Positions 40,052-64,000 of a DNA stretch of 64,000 nucleotides are shown here, one piece after another. How positions within the stretch are numbered: position 1 is the first letter of the stretch; every line of letters starts with the position of its first letter. The translations under genes and the position numbers were made by a program. Source of the stretch: Eleginops maclovinus (Eukaryota > Chordata > Actinopteri > Perciformes > Eleginopidae); contig NC_086360.1 in NCBI RefSeq assembly GCF_036324505.1, positions 10,784,293 through 10,848,292 of the forward strand, written 5' to 3'. The notes under the pieces are model-generated. The model was not told where the DNA came from, did not search any database, and saw only the letters and a list, made by a program, of their open reading frames with translations.

Positions 40052-40769
40052 ACCTGAAAGAAATAAGTAATTGCTCCCTGCCGATTTTGTTTGCCCACTT
40101 ACAAAGAACTGAAAAGTCTACACTTTTTATGGTAGGTTTATTTTAACAGTGAGAGACAGCATATCAAAAGGAAAATCCAGAAATGTAGATTAAAAAATGA
40201 TATACATTGATTTGCGTTTAACTGTGGGAAATAAGTATTTGATCCCCTTGCAACCAACAAGGATTCTGGCTCCCATAGACTGGTTAAATAAGTCCTCTTG
40301 CTTTAAGAAAGTACTCCTAATATCAACTGTTTACCTGGATAAAAGACACCTGTCCACAGTCAGATTACAACTTCTCCACCTGAAGCTTCCAGTTGCCAAA
40401 GCATCAGCCTCCAAACCTTAAGGATTTTTCCCGAGAATCTGCAGAGAGGAGAGGACCAAAATCCCTCCTGAGATGTGAGCAAACCTGGTGACCAACTACA
40501 AGAAACATCTGAGCTCTGTGCTGTCCAACAAGGCTTTCTCCACCAAGAACTAAGGCACGTTTTGCAAGGGGATCAAATACTTGTTTCCTCCAGTTAAATG
40601 CAAATTAATTTATGTCTTTTTTTTAATCTACATTTCTGGATTTTAGTTTTTATATTCTGTCTCTCACTGTGAAAATAAACATACCATTAAAAGTATAGAC
40701 TGTTCAGTTCTTTGTAAGTGGGTAAACTAACTAATTTGGCAGGGGATCAAATACTTATTTCCTTCACTG
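40052..40769 (+). mobile_element. Internally deleted Tc1-like element (AAGTATTTGATCCC family)
   Basis: A Tc1 derivative of about 718 bp flanked by TA. The right end is AATACTTATTTCCTTCACTG and the left end is degenerate (ACCTGAAAGAAATAAGTAAT). Inverted arms of about 200 bp share GAGAGACAG, AATCCAGAAATGTAGAT and AAGTATTTGATCCCCTTGC. The family differs from the Tc1 at 58203. Most of the transposase is deleted. The remaining pieces are a 5' leader (CCTGGATAAAAGACACCTGTC) and the transposase tail. Confidence 0.88.
40482..40553 (+). pseudogene. Tc1 transposase C-terminal remnant
   Basis: It reads NLVTNYKKHLSSVLSNKAF then STKN and TAA. This is the C-terminal end of Tc1-like transposases (compare [13 protein letters not shown]...TKY in the element at 58203). 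All catalytic residues are missing. Confidence 0.8.
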
Positions 40770-41682
40770 TACATTGACGAGGTGGATATTAGGGTGCATG
40801 TTCTTTGATTATGGTAAACTTGAGAGTAAGGGAGTTGTTAATGGACAGTTGGGGTCCTCCAACAGTAATAATGCAATAGTTCAGTGTGAAAGCTTGTATA
40901 CAAAGCTACTGCATTGCAATGAACTCCCTGACTGGTCATTCATCAATTTAAACGGGATAGATAGGCACACCGGGATAAGTCAGCTCCCTAATGGACTCAC
41001 AAGTACCTCACAGTGTGTCATTTACACTCAGTGCTCTCATTTTTGCAGAGGAGCAAGGCTTGCAAAGAGAAGGTTTCCCTGACACTAAAACAAAAGCTGG
41101 TGTGCAGTTGGACAATGTGTTCAACTTAGGGCTGCATAACTCATCATCTATTAATTGTGTTCACGATTTTGTTCAAGCATCAGACACCTGGGGAGGATCC
41201 TCCCACACTCCCTGCTCCCCACCGGGAAGAACGGGCCTCTCATCTCTGAATGTGAGCTTTGACCATGAGCATAGATCCTTTTTACTTGAAAAAAAATTGC
41301 AAAGGAAACTTAAAAGTGTAGAAAAAAAGGTCACAAAACACAGTTTGACTAATTGGACATCTGATTGAATATTAATGAAAAAATGGAATAAATGACTATC
41401 AATTATAAAATCCATTGAGGAATTAAATAACTGTAAATAAAAGCTACCAAAATGAGCCAAGAATGACTTTGGAGTATTCCTTGTAACAAAACAAAAAGGT
41501 TTGATTTACTTGAATATCAATTTGTGTGCATCAGGTGGAAGTTAAATATCGGACTGATTTTCCTTTTGTACTTTTCGACCCAGGAGGATAGCAGATTTGG
41601 TCAGATTCACTCTTATTCAAAAACACGCTGAATGCGGTTGAAAATAACACTTTATTTTCCCCCTTATATCTGACTCAATGTT

Positions 41683-41806
<124 letters not shown>

Positions 41807-44333
41807 ACGTTCTTGGCATGTATAGCAGCAGTCATTTTTCTTGTTAATGTAGCGTGTCGAATTTGCAGGGTGGCGGCGTGCAAATGAAAGGTTGCACGTC
41901 TCACTCGCTTGGCAATATGTATTTGATAAGAGCAGTAAATCAACTGTTGTAGCAGAGCAGAGCCTGCAGGGATGGACCAAACACATGTTATTGGAAAGCA
42001 GCTCCAAATTGGAGAGAAATACTGTGCATGAGCGAGTGAGACAGAGAGAAAGACGAGGGTCGAACACATGAAGGGTCAGAGTAAGAGAAAGACTAACAAG
42101 AACACAAAAAAGTAGTTGCGTTTGATGTTGGCCCATCTCTAAAGACGCTTTAAAGTAATGTGTGTGTCCAAATAGGTAAAACAGATCTGTGTCGGAAAGA
42201 TGGAGCTTCAATACTAAGCTGGTGAGGCTGGGCTGAAGGATACTACGAACGTCAACTTGTCATTAAAAGTAAAAACTTTTGAAGGTAATTAAAATGATGA
42301 AAGCACAGTAAAGGTGGTTTAGTCATGGCTGTGAACCTTAAAACACAAAACTGTTTGTCATTAACTATTGTACTGTTGGTGATGGAAACTACACAATCGA
42401 TAGACTGGGTGTATTAAATATCTGTTCTAGAGATAACTGTGGCAGGAGAGAATTACCACCAGAGTAATCAAAAGCATGTGGTAGTCAATCATTGGATAAA
42501 TCATTTACATGGTGGAGCTTGGAGAGGGTCAGAGGTGAATGACCTCCCCTATATGTCTTGTGTGTGCTAGTAAGGAGAAACATTTACTTTCTAGATCATT
42601 GTAATGAGAAATAAAAACACTTACATTCAAACATAATAACTAATATGCATGTTCTATTGTGTAGTGAGGGTGGGATAATACTACATTTTGCCAGAAAAGT
42701 GTGTCATTTCATGGGCTTATATGAGGCTGGATCTGAAGTGTGCTGATGTGTGATTTTGCTTTGCAATAAAAGGTACATTTTATACCTGGTGTGTCCTGCT
42801 AGCATAAAAGAAAGTCTAGTAGGTGTATTTACCGTAATGGCCAAAACACAATGGGTCTATTTTGACAAGGCAGGGGTAATTCTGTGCGCCGTCTGAAATA
42901 ACTCTATATTACTATAACAACAACGGGTAGCCTCATCATTCCATAAATGCACACTTACACACAGAAAAACATAGACACACTGATACACAGATGTACAAAA
43001 CCAAAAAGATGATATAGCTGCACCTTCCAACACTAATATACAAATGGTTAAATGGTAATAACCAAGTTGATGGTTATGCTGTACCTTCCTCTCAGGAGTG
43101 GCTATATATGGCATTAAAGTTATATAATGGAATTTCTGGGTATTTTGTGTTAATATTCTGGATGTTAGGACAAAATAGGCCCACCTAATCAATGTGCAGA
43201 TAGGCTTTTCCTTATTACAATAAAATGACAGACGGCGATGACTGTATAGTAACTTACTCCTGCCGGTGTGCACACACCGAGAGAGAGCCCTGTACTGCTA
43301 CCAGCTGAGCTGCTAACTGAGTTTACTCTGTTCAGCAACTCAATAAAAATGGACCAGGGCATTTCATACAACATTGTAGCCTCAGTGTCGGTCTGTCACT
43401 CCTCCACCATGAAGCTGGTGGTTATCTCACTATTATTTCAGTTGCGCTTGCTATAACTGTATGAAGTGTTGCAAGGTGTCCAGATACAGGAAAAGTATTG
43501 CTATACCTGACATATTTTATTTATGATGGTCCTTAAATAATGATAGCGTTAATAAAAGCTCTATTCATGAGCTGTGTCGATGTGGGACACCAGAGAATTT
43601 TTCAGTTATATTAAAATGATGAGGGTTTTACCGTGAATAATAAGATATGGTCCAACCCTGCTTCCTTTAAGTAAAACAATTATGCAACTACAACCCTTAT
43701 AATTCTAAATGAATCTTTTATCCTCTATGTGAAGATGTTCTTTTTTGTTGTTGGAATAACCATTTTGTCATCAAAAGGACAAAAATGTACTCCAACCCGA
43801 CACGCACTCATTTTGCTATTATTGGAGTGGTGTTGATGTGTAAAGAAAATGTGGCGATATTTGATGAAATAGCCTAAGAGGCTCAATGTGACCCTTATTA
43901 CTCGTAAAGAATAATAGGGTCTAGATTTGGACTGCTCATGTTTTCCCTCACTGTCTGGCTTCTCTCTATAGCTGCATTCTCGCTGGGGCATAAAATACAT
44001 TCCAGTGACGCTTCCCAATGACTGTTTGTCTAAGGGTAACACAAGCTGCCTCCTGTTCCAAAAACTCAGGTTCCGGAAGAAAAATGGAAAAAAGGCAGGT
44101 TTTGAAAAAAGTAATTCCTTTGAAAAGTTACCAGAAGCCCCATGGATTGTTTTAAAATTGCTGTAAAAAACTGAAAATGCTATGAAATAGATAAAAAGTT
44201 TCTTCTAACAATGCTATGAAATGGACCTTGCCACTAGCAAAATGTTGGTTTAGTAATAAATAATGAAATCAGACATTCATTTACTATGAATACATTATGT
44301 GCTTCGGCGTTTTTTTAACACAACATACACTGC

Positions 44334-44500
44334 GACTACTAAAAGATATTTGTAATGGGGATGCACCAATAAATTGTTGTCTGTTACCAATACCGATGTT
44401 TAAAATGACAATGTGGCTGATAGCTGATTCTGAAAAATCGGGCCAAGTTTTATTACGCATCACAGACAAAAGAAAAAAACTCACTTGAAAGAATGAGAAT
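44334..44500. repeat. Degenerate repeat with GGGGATGCACCAAT / ACCAATACCGAT
   Basis: GGGGATGCACCAATAAATTG and TTACCAATACCGATG resemble decayed fish repeats with GGTGCACCGAT ends and GATACCGATA interiors. Only a fragment remains and its borders are not defined. Confidence 0.35.
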
Positions 44501-46012
44501 GGTTCTCTGATTAATTTGTGTATAACTTAAAGAAGAGGGAATGACATGTACCCCAAGATCGGGAGAATATTGGAGTCCTTTTTAAAATGTACAATATTAT
44601 GTCTTAAAAAGCAGAGTTTAAAACATGTCCAAAATGCTCGATAAACACATCAAAAACAACTGGGCTGTTTGAATCAAGTTCATTGCTGACAGTTGGGTCA
44701 GCACATGAAATCTAATTTAGTGTTGACCCAACACAGTGATGCTTTCTCAGGAGGTCTTTGACTGTCCTCTCTGCTAAGGATAATGTAGAAAGACCAAACA
44801 GCATCTGTGCATCAGCTTCCAAACAAGGTGGAACCACAAGTACCCAGTTTAAAAATGTAATTATTATTTTTGGAGCGTAGACATTATATAAAACACATAC
44901 ATTTATGAAGACAGAGGGGATATTTATTTGTAAAAACTGTAAACCTAAACTGATATATAGCCAGAGAAAATGTGTGTGTACATAAGGATAGAGTGCAAGA
45001 TAAGAAAAAAAGAGGTACTATTGCTGTAATCTTATGTGGGAGTAACTGTTATCATCTGGAGTCACTTATTCTGTCCTGTCTGAGTCCTATTTGAAAACAT
45101 TTTCAGGTCATTGTTTTGTTTTTATTGTCTGCCCCCAAAGCATTCAAGAACATCTAAGGCTATTTTCTATTCTGATATCAAGACATGAATTTACAGTTCA
45201 GTCACACATTTTGCTAGCCAGTATATTTTCAAATTTATTTAGTTTCTAAATACGGATTGGGTGCTTGCAAATAACAATTTCCCAGTAGTGGTTCTGACTT
45301 GTTCGAGCTGTCAGTGCAAGTTTGTCAGTTTAAAATCAGTTGACCCAACCCTTTCGGCTTTTTACTATGGCCTTAGTATTGACAGTGTGAGCCATTTCTC
45401 TTTTTCAGATGGTTTCATTTGAAAGATTTTCCTGCAGCCTGAAAATGTGAAAAATATCCAGCATTAGACAAAATAAATGTCAGACCCTCTGACACCATGG
45501 TGAAATGAATTAACGCTGATGCAAGCTGCCATTTCAGCAGTGATCTGGTTCAAAAGCTAAGTCGCACAGGTCAATTAAAGAACTAAAGTATAAATGAATG
45601 AGGATAATGAGCAATTTGACCAACATTTAACATATTTAGATGTGTAGTTATGTGGTGTGGATAAATCCAACAGACCACATTAGATGCAAAAAATAAACTC
45701 TGGGAGGAAATTCAGACATCAATGTAAGTTCATATAAAAACAGAAACACTGAATATATCATATGCAACTTCCTTATGCACTTATAAACACAACCATTTTG
45801 AAAGGCTGTTATAATGATCATACAAAAACAAGACCTACACCATTCATTATAATGCTAATGATTCCTCATTCAACACTGTACAATGAACAGCATCTCTCTT
45901 CTAGCAGACCTTGCTCATTCTCAAATCACACACATCAAACAACTTCACAACCAATAAATGCAAAATAAGAGAAATGTCTACATTTCCGAAGCCTCAGCTT
46001 GTTTGTCAATGT

Positions 46013-46062
46013 AGCAACAACCAAAACAACAACAACAAAAACAACACCAACAACACAACAAT
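46013..46062. repeat. AAC-rich simple repeat
   Basis: Imperfect CAACAACAA/AAAACAACACC units. Confidence 0.85.
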
Positions 46063-49000
46063 CAGTGGAAAAAGGGCATGAAAACATAGCCCCAATGAGT
46101 CTCTCATACAGGTGGTTAAATACGCATTCGCAGCCAGGAGGAAAACAGCGAGCAGAGACCGACATACAAATTGTCTTACTCACGTTTGGATGTCAAAGGT
46201 TAATTCTCCTCTCTGTCAAATGAAGTGGTCCACTTCCTTGTCATATTCAAATCCCACTGCACTTGTCGTGGTGATGGCTAGGAATATTTAGTCCAAGAAA
46301 TCCTCTTCTCTTTACTTAAACATCACTGTTAGCTGACATTAGCTGCATTGGAAAACAAGCTAGCTCTCACTGTTTTTCTGACCTTCGTGGTAATTTGTTT
46401 TAAAAAATCTTTCACTTTCTGTAAGCGAAACTTTACCTGGAAGTTTTCGTCGATTTTTCCTTACCATTTCCCGAAATGTGCAGTGCCACGCGACCAGAGT
46501 GACTGTAAACATCGTGATACTCCACATGTGCTAATCAACTTTACCTGGTGTCCCCAAGGTTGTCCCTCACTTCTGAGAATGAATTGGTCTGCATTGACGT
46601 TAAAGATGCTATACCATTTTTGACCACACGAATTAATGATGGTTACCAGCCATAACCAGGGGGAACTATTTCACTCATTTGAGGAAACACAATAAAACAA
46701 ACCAACAAGTGTCTGTTTTTGACATACACATTATCGATATAAACGACAGATCTCAAATATGATCTTTTTCCAAAATGTAATTGTTTACAATTTGTTTTAA
46801 ACAAGTTAAGTTTGGTTGATCATTGGCAATATACTCAAGTTTATGACAAAGTTTGCAAAACAGACCACATATCTATACAAACGACAGATTCAAACATTTG
46901 AATGGCCTTTGGCTGTATTGTACACATCTCTCCTTTGCTATTTGAGATCATTTTATTTGAGCAGACAAGATTCTGCTTACAAACTGTGGTCCCCAGGCCT
47001 GTCCATGTAGTTGGTCAAATCAAAAGAGTAATTTGTGATTGACAGATTCAACATACTGTTTTCACACATCAGCATAGATTGTGTTTCTGTGTCTAAACTA
47101 ACTTGTCACATATTTCCTTACCAACAGGGCAAACCGTTCATATCCATATCTCTTAAGTCAAGCTACATTTGACTATATCATGTCTAATTATTTAAAACAC
47201 GTCATGACTGTATCATGTCTTTGTAGATAGCAGTTCTATTAATAATTGTTTCAAGATGACATTAATCACACCCCAAAAACTGTTAAGGCTTGTGTCCAGA
47301 TTAGGGAAAAACATCTCCTCCAAAAAGTATTTTTCATAACAGTGTAGTTTTTCTGAACACATTTTGTGAAATGGTGGGCAGAATGCCACAGGGAGATTGA
47401 GGCACTTTAGATCAAATGTAAATATCGTGGATATCTAATGTCATACTTATTCGTGGTGATACAGTGGGCTACAAAACATTATCTTAATTAACTTTTAGTG
47501 TAAAAGCCTCTCCACCATCAAGACTCCCACTTGGCCTCCAAGCGGAAGCTTACAGAAACCTGGCGATTAGAGCGCAGACAAAATTAGCAAGGGATCTCAA
47601 TAGATCCGTGCTCCTGAGACGAAATCACTTCATTAGTCAAATGTGACCATACATACCATGTCTGCTATGTGAGCCAAATAAAAATACAAATTTGAGAATA
47701 TCAAAATAGTTGGTGATTGGTGAGAAACTCTAAAGTCAATTATGAACACAGCTCCCACCATGTACGTTTCTGAGGCAGGTGAAAAGTAATTGCATTGTAT
47801 GGTTGCCTTTATGCCTTCCATTTTAGTTTGAGACTCATAACCGGCAGGCATTGTGTAAGATACTAAATGTTTTTACAAAGGAAATGGAAATCTTGGTCTT
47901 ATTTTGTATTGAGTGTGAATAAAAAAGCAAAAGCTACCGACTTTGTTCAGTGTTTTCTTAAAGGCATGCATCCAGTACTTTGCATTGCTAAAATAGCTTG
48001 TTCTGTATATAAGATGAATTATTTCTACATAGATAGCAAGTATGCATATTCCAAAAAAGCCCCCAAGTTATAATGTTATTTTTTTTCTTGTAAGGTTTTA
48101 TACATACTTACAGAGACAAGTGATTTCTTATCACTGTATTTGTTTTACATTGATATTTCGAAAAAAACGTCATTGTAAGGAAGCTTCTAGAGTTCCAGCT
48201 ACTCTACCTAACCATTCGCTGTGTCCTGTAATGTCATCACCACAATTGAACATGACAGGAGGCTGAAAATAATTGTAATTTTGACTCTTACAGATTAAAC
48301 ATCAAAATAGTTAAATAAGACAAAGGAGCAGGCTCTTTTACGTTATGGGTTTTAATTGGCCTCCATGAAACATGTTTAAACAATCAGAAAAACAAAAGGA
48401 AAAACAAATCAAACTAAAAACCTTTAGGCTTCATGTCCACTGGCGTCTTTTCTACCTGTAACACATTCAACTGCTGCCCGTGTGTACCTCCCACTGTAAC
48501 TATACAACAACTAAACTCAGTTCTTTTGAGAATATGTATTTGTTTTTCAGTGGTTTGATTGTTTTCAGCACAGAGCCCCATTGTAGAGGTTCTTTTATTT
48601 ACTGCTTGCTGGCTGAACTACTGCTGTGAATTGGCTTCACCCGAGAGGAAGTGTCCAATATGCATTGTTTAATTGCATATTGTCTGTTACTGTATGCAGA
48701 AGTCATTTGGTTCTAAGGTAATTTATTAACTTCACTGGAGAGTAAGATTGAATTAGGGGGGGGGGGGGGGGTCTACAGTGTCTAATAATGTAAAATGATC
48801 CTCTGAAAACAAGGTCTTGTGGTTTTCTCTCACCAAAAAAAAGAGATCCTCTGTTCACACAAAACCTAATAAGTGTGTATAACCAGGCTCTGAACACAAA
48901 GAAAACCAAATTCTCCCATTAAAAAGTATCCTGATCAGATTTGGGATGGAATGCAGAGTTCCTGTGTAGCATTATGATAAATATTTGAAGAGTAAATGTT

Positions 49001-52000
49001 ATTTGAGAGAATCAAATACATTAGGCCCAATCCTTTCCCTGACTGCTACACCCTTACTAACTTTTACTTGCGTTGAATGAACAGCCCATTAGCCTATAAT
49101 AAAGAATTCTATAGAAAATTGGTCAAATATGAACATAATAATGTAGGACAAGAAAAAAGTGAAAAGTAAAAAAATGTAAATCAGCTGTGCTGTTGTTTCT
49201 ACACTTCTATCCGTCCAAGCTCACTGTTGAATATCATTTTTAAATCAAATTAGCATGGGTTACTATATTACTCTAATCGCATTGGCAACCAACTAACCAA
49301 AGATGACCATGAAGTCAAATGTTTGTGCTGCTGTTTGTGTTTTTCTCCTGAAAAGTGTTCAGCAGTAGTTCAGTAAGCATGCAGGAAATTGCGAAGATTT
49401 TAGCAATGGCTTCATATGGAACGTTTGTCTTTCGTTGCTATGAAACAAAACTGCATACAGTATACACCAAAAATGATCAAAACAGCCATTTTCTAGTCTA
49501 AATCCATACCGTTTTTAAATTATACAACAGGTAGAATGAGCATCCCACATTGTGAATTATGATTAAACTCACAAGTCTAGTAAAGAGTCAAAAGGTTCTT
49601 TTATTGAAAGCATTGCTACACATCTACCATCAGCGACTATCAACGTTGTTTCTGTTTGACTTATCCTCTCAATCACAGCAGTTTTGTGGCTACATTAGAG
49701 TAGGCAAGATACAGTAATTTCTGGAACATACAGTATAGTTGCCATCATTAGTCAAAATATCTATTGCTTTGGTGAAGGCTGTGCAGCCAACGTAGTTCCC
49801 CCATTTGGAGTCAGCTCCTTACTGTATCTGGCTATTCAAGATCTCCGTCCTTTGATTGCTGTGTCCTTTATTATTTGTGTGACTTTATGTGCATTTTTAT
49901 TATCTACCTTGTTAAACAAATTATTGAAAAAAGACATATTTATATCTGTGGTAGTCCAGATTCAGCCACTGTTTTGGATGGAAATATCTTAACATTTTGG
50001 TTAGGTTTTTCTTTCTAAAATGGATCTCTTGGACACAATACCCTCAAGCAATTTCAGGCTTGTTGCACGATCTGCTTCCATTTTTACATCTCAATACAGA
50101 GGTAAACGGATTCCTGTACACAAACAAGACCTCATTCAATATTTTAAACAAAGACAGGAACATTATTAGAAAAAGAACCAATAATATTACTTTCACATTG
50201 TGGTGGTAGATAGTTTTGTGGACCATATTTGCACTGTAAAATGTACAAAATATCACCATGTTGTTGGCTAGTGATCTGCAATCTTATTCACAAGAACACT
50301 TTGAAGCATGTTTATTTATCTACAACATACAGTGTACTTTAAAACAGTAACACATTTATAAATAAATATTGCAATCTTAATAATCTTACAGTTCTCCTTT
50401 TTTCATTGTCAGTTCTTTATGACTCGTCACCTGAGCTTAACGAAGGTGAGGCAACCTCTGCCTGTTCTGTCTCCTTCCTATCACTTGTTCTTTTAATGTG
50501 CTATCATTCACCAGCAGATCTGTTGAATATTTGCCCTTGGGCTTTTTTTGCCCTCCTCACCCTCTCAAATTTTAATTTAAATAAATAGATATTTAGGAGA
50601 AAAAATAATCATATATCCTTAAAATCGTAATAAATCTTGGAAATAAAAAGCTACAATTAATATCTTCCAAATTGATGGAAAAAGATAATAAAAACTATTT
50701 ATCAAAAAGGAAAAATAGGAAAAAAATACATAATTATATTGAACAAAACAATCATGTTTTATGAACCAATATCAATGTGACTGTTTGTGTCACTTTGTAT
50801 TGTAATGTTATTCATTATATCCTGTTAGCTCCATGTAGGGACAGGGTTTATCTTGTAGCAATCCTGGTTTCTGTTTTAAATGCTCATCATTATTAAGAGT
50901 TCTCAGGCTTTGCAAGCCCAAGCAGCCTCTTTTTTGTATGAGACATCTCAGTCAGTCCCCCTTTAGTTTACAGAGTATTTCACTGTATATTGCAGTTCAA
51001 AAAGTTTCTACTGCTGTCCGGTCAAAGACAAGGGGAGGTGCCTGGGGATGATGCGATTGGTTGTGAACACAGGGAGAAAACCATCATTGGCTGGAAGGTT
51101 TCATGAAACAGGAAGTCCGCCTGAAATATGGCTAATGTCCTTTCCTGTTTGTTATTGTGCAGGTTTAAATGCCTCTGTCTTGGATCCAAGGGAGAAACAG
51201 TCTTTTGTATTTCGTATCATCATCCAACTCTTGAAACATTCTGTTGTTTGAGGAAAGAGCATGATGGCCTGTATTCAATGCTGAACGGCAGCCCCCACAG
51301 GTGTCCGTAGTTATGGTTGAGTACTTGGAATATATATATTTTTATATGATACATTTCATTTATGAGCAATGCCAAAAGTAAATGGGTCATGTAATAGAAC
51401 CAAAACAAACAGGAAGTATCTCTTTTCTTCAATAATCCTAATCATTATTAGCAAACTTGGTAGTTAATTATTCAAACTAGATCTATAAATGATAAATCAA
51501 AAGCCACAGTCAATGCTGGCAATGCATGTGATTACAAATACTCCAGAAATGATATTCTTACCATCCTTGTTCTAAATGTATAGTGGCATGATAATGATGG
51601 TCCAATAACATACCCTGAATTTACTGTATAGCACAATGGTTTACTGGTATTCTGGAAATAAACACTCATAACCAATGGTAACTTTATTATTGATTTGTAC
51701 ACTAATATTTTTCACAATAAATAATAGAGTATAAATTAAATCGTAAGGTTTATTATTGTTCGCTACCATTGATGTCAGTTTAAGCAAGTTATGACAGTAT
51801 GCTTTCCATAGCCTAAGGGGAGATAAAAGTATGCATCCCTTACACTGTTCGTTCAATAATCTACTCAACCCTTGGCAACTCTTCGAGTTTCATTTACTGT
51901 TCTCATATTCCTCCCTTTGTCCCTCCCTTCATCCATTGCAAAGGCATTACAGGTGAATTGTACTCATTGTCCATACTCTGCCTTCTGCACTCATCCTGTG

Positions 52001-52031
52001 CCCCTTCATTTCTCAGTCCCTTTCCCATCAG

Positions 52032-61593
<9,562 letters not shown>

Positions 61594-64000
61594 CTTAGGA
61601 GAAAATAGATATAAATATGACAGAGAGAGAATGAGAGAAGAGAGGGTCAGATTTTTTGGTAATTAAATGGCGTTTTTATAAACTCAGCTTCAGGTACTTT
61701 ATAATCCCAGTTTCAGGTTGCAAACAAGAGACACATTTTAATCTAGCTGTTACATTTTTAAAACCCTGTAGTTGTACAATGTGAATGTGTTAGAGTGTCC
61801 CTAAACTTCTTTCACTTGAACTATAACTGCACTTCTGCTTTATTCTTTGGTAATAATGTCTGCAGAAGAGTTTCATTAACCATTGTAACTTCTCCAAGCT
61901 GAAGTTCCATTTCTCTTGCTAATGGATCCCCAGGTCACCATTTCAATTGTAATGTCTAAAATGGGACTTCTCAACATCTGTACTGAAGCTGCTGTAAATG
62001 TTCTTTATGTTTAAAGGCATGATCACAAGGCAACCATCAGGGAGGTGTTTTATTTATGGACTGACTGGAAAGTGTTGAATGATGAGAAGGTTGAAAAGGG
62101 CCGGAGTCTTTCCAACAGTAAGTGTACACTATGTGGTGTAAACACAGCAATGAAACCGTTTTTGGTTAGGGTTTATAACTGAAAAGGCTTCTTTAAGCAG
62201 AACAAGTTTGAAATTTGAAAAACATTTTTCTATACCGGGTGGTTGAGAGTTGAGTTGTGTTTTCTTTCACTCTTTCCCAGGGCTTTGAATCCTAAAATAC
62301 TGCTTGTTGCTTCAGTGCTTTCACCTCCCCTACATTGGATATGTTTGGGACAAGCATTGGATTTCTGTTTGACCTTTTCATCAGCAAAAATGTATTAAAT
62401 TTGTGTTCCCGCTAACTCGATAACTGGAGACAGGTTTGCTTTTTCTTAGCCGTTAGTATCTGTTGGAATATATATAGTATAATATACAATTTATTTTACC
62501 TATACTTTACAAATACACTTAATATGAGCTTGTCCTTATTGTGGGAGTTTCTTGGAACAAGCTGAAAAAAAAGAAGGTGAATTGTTAGTAGTAAGGGGAG
62601 GTAAAATGTTTGTGTGTGTGTGTGCACGCGCGTGCGCGTGCGCGTGCACGTGTGTGTGCGTCCATGTGTGTCTACACGGGTTGGTGGCTAGCTGAGCAGA
62701 ATGGGCGAAATTGAAAAATAGGTCCAGCATAACAGAATGGAAGGACGGGGAATAAAAACAACACACAGGCATACACACGCTCAAAGAACACACACAGAAA
62801 TACACACATTGAGAATAGAGGCAGGTAGGCATATATGTAGACAGAGAAGAAACACATACCATGTTCTTTATAAACGTGGAAAGAAAGTGCACATGCATAT
62901 TTAAGCTGATGTTCAACTGATTGTTTGCTACACGTTATTAAGTGTGCTGTTATTCAAATCTGAGCCTCAAGTTTCCCCAATGTGACGCTGAATTTGAGTT
63001 CAGGAAACTGAGTTGGAAGCTGAGTTGGCCCCCCACACACACACACCAACATCATGTAGCTGATCCACCCACTTGCATTGTCTACCTTTTGCAGAGAGTG
63101 TGTGCGTGTGTGTGTGTGTCCGTTTAAATGACTGATGCCTCATTCAGGGCAATGATGCTAAAGCCATAATAGTTGTCATCAGTATAGCCAGACAGGCCTT
63201 GACCTCATATGAAATTATAGACTGGCTGGAACGATATGTGCTCTCAACTGCTCCATTCAATAAGCACTATATCACACACGCACACATGCACACACACAGC
63301 AAGATAAAGGACACTCACATTCAAGCATTGCCTTCGTTTATTCCTTATTTTCCCTCTCAGTCGAAAAAAGAAACACACACACACACAAAATGACATGCAA
63401 CACTGACTCATATATTCTCTTTCTATTCTTTTAAAAAAAAAAGTTTATGTCACACGCTGAACTGTGTCTACCTTTTGTTGAAGAAACAATACGCTTTGTC
63501 TTCTTTCAAGCAGAACAAGTGCATGGACCAATAGCTGTAGTTAAAGTTCAGAGTATATGTGATGATTTTATGTTGGTTTCTGCTCTTACACATCTCAGAC
63601 TTTATATTATAAGTACAACTCCTATAGAATTCAATAACCTTGCTGTAAAAGTTTTTTAAAAATGCAGATCTAGACGTTTGTATTATTTGTTATAATGTTA
63701 CAGGTGAATGCTTTGGTGTGGCCTTGGATCTAGTTGTGGACTAGTGTTCCTATAGGTTTATTAAAGAACACTTCAACATCCACAAAGCTAGAGAAAATCA
63801 GATAAGATCATATTTCTCATATTTATAATGTTACCAGCTCTTCAGCAAGACAAATAAATCAGCTTAGACGATATATTACACGATATTAGTCTATTGCATA
63901 TTTATTAGCATATATCAGCAGGCAAGTAACAACTGAATGCCAAAAATGTGTTTTTCCACCATAAAGCAAATAAAAATGGATTTCTAAGAGTATAATATCC
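61594..64000 (-). other. Upstream intron of tmem132 (no exon seen)
   Basis: The first exon in the window begins mid-codon, so this stretch should be intron leading to an exon beyond 64000. It contains GT/CG alternating sequence at 62611-62662, a GT run near 63096-63119 and small CA runs. No family-like exon was found here. Confidence 0.7.
62611..62662. repeat. TG/CG alternating tract
   Basis: (TG)n passes into CACGCGCGTGCGCGTGCGCG and back to TG. It is strictly alternating purine/pyrimidine. Confidence 0.95.

Noticed and set aside
63447..63659. Plus-strand 70-codon open frame near the right edge
   Set aside because: AT-rich, with no recognisable domain and no splice or promoter support. It lies within what should be a tmem132 intron.

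Overview
The window looks like nuclear DNA of a ray-finned fish, probably a percomorph teleost. The case rests on three things: a multi-exon vertebrate-type gene with GT/AG introns, very long (GT)n/(CA)n arrays, and a mix of DNA transposons (Tc1, pogo, hAT, piggyBac-like MITEs) with short non-LTR retrotransposon 3' tails of the kind common in fish genomes. No prokaryotic organisation, rRNA, tRNA or CRISPR array was seen.

The only host gene I can support lies on the minus strand at 52032-61593. It is the C-terminal part (9 exons, about 598 residues, stop codon included in the last exon) of a TMEM132-family gene, a neuronal type I membrane protein. Every splice site was read directly, and the reading frame is open across all nine exons. 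The upstream exons (signal peptide, N-terminal region) must lie beyond position 64000. The carboxy-terminal sequence looks closest to TMEM132D from memory, but the paralogue is not settled. The introns hold a Tc1 transposon (58203-59807), an antisense LINE 3' fragment (54585-55022) and several microsatellites with Z-DNA potential.

Positions 1-52031, downstream of that gene, are a gene desert in which I found no host exon. It holds datable mobile-element layers: a pogo/Tigger-like element with a broken transposase (1790-3870); a piggyBac-like MITE (9770-10214); a MITE split by a hAT element with a perfect 8-bp target duplication (13917-15514); a second hAT derivative (25215-25759); an inverted pair of about 500-bp dispersed repeats (1080-1575 and 26030-26550); a second copy of the split MITE (27947-31594) holding a 2.9-kb element that carries a decayed multi-C2H2 zinc-finger gene and has itself been hit by another repeat; and an internally deleted Tc1 derivative (40052-40769).

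The strongest leads are the zinc-finger-carrying element with short CACTCTAAA ends, the nested insertion history, a 26/28-bp palindrome just upstream of the pogo transposase, and a cytoplasmic motif in the TMEM132 protein that fits both a PP1-docking and a WAVE-complex-binding consensus.
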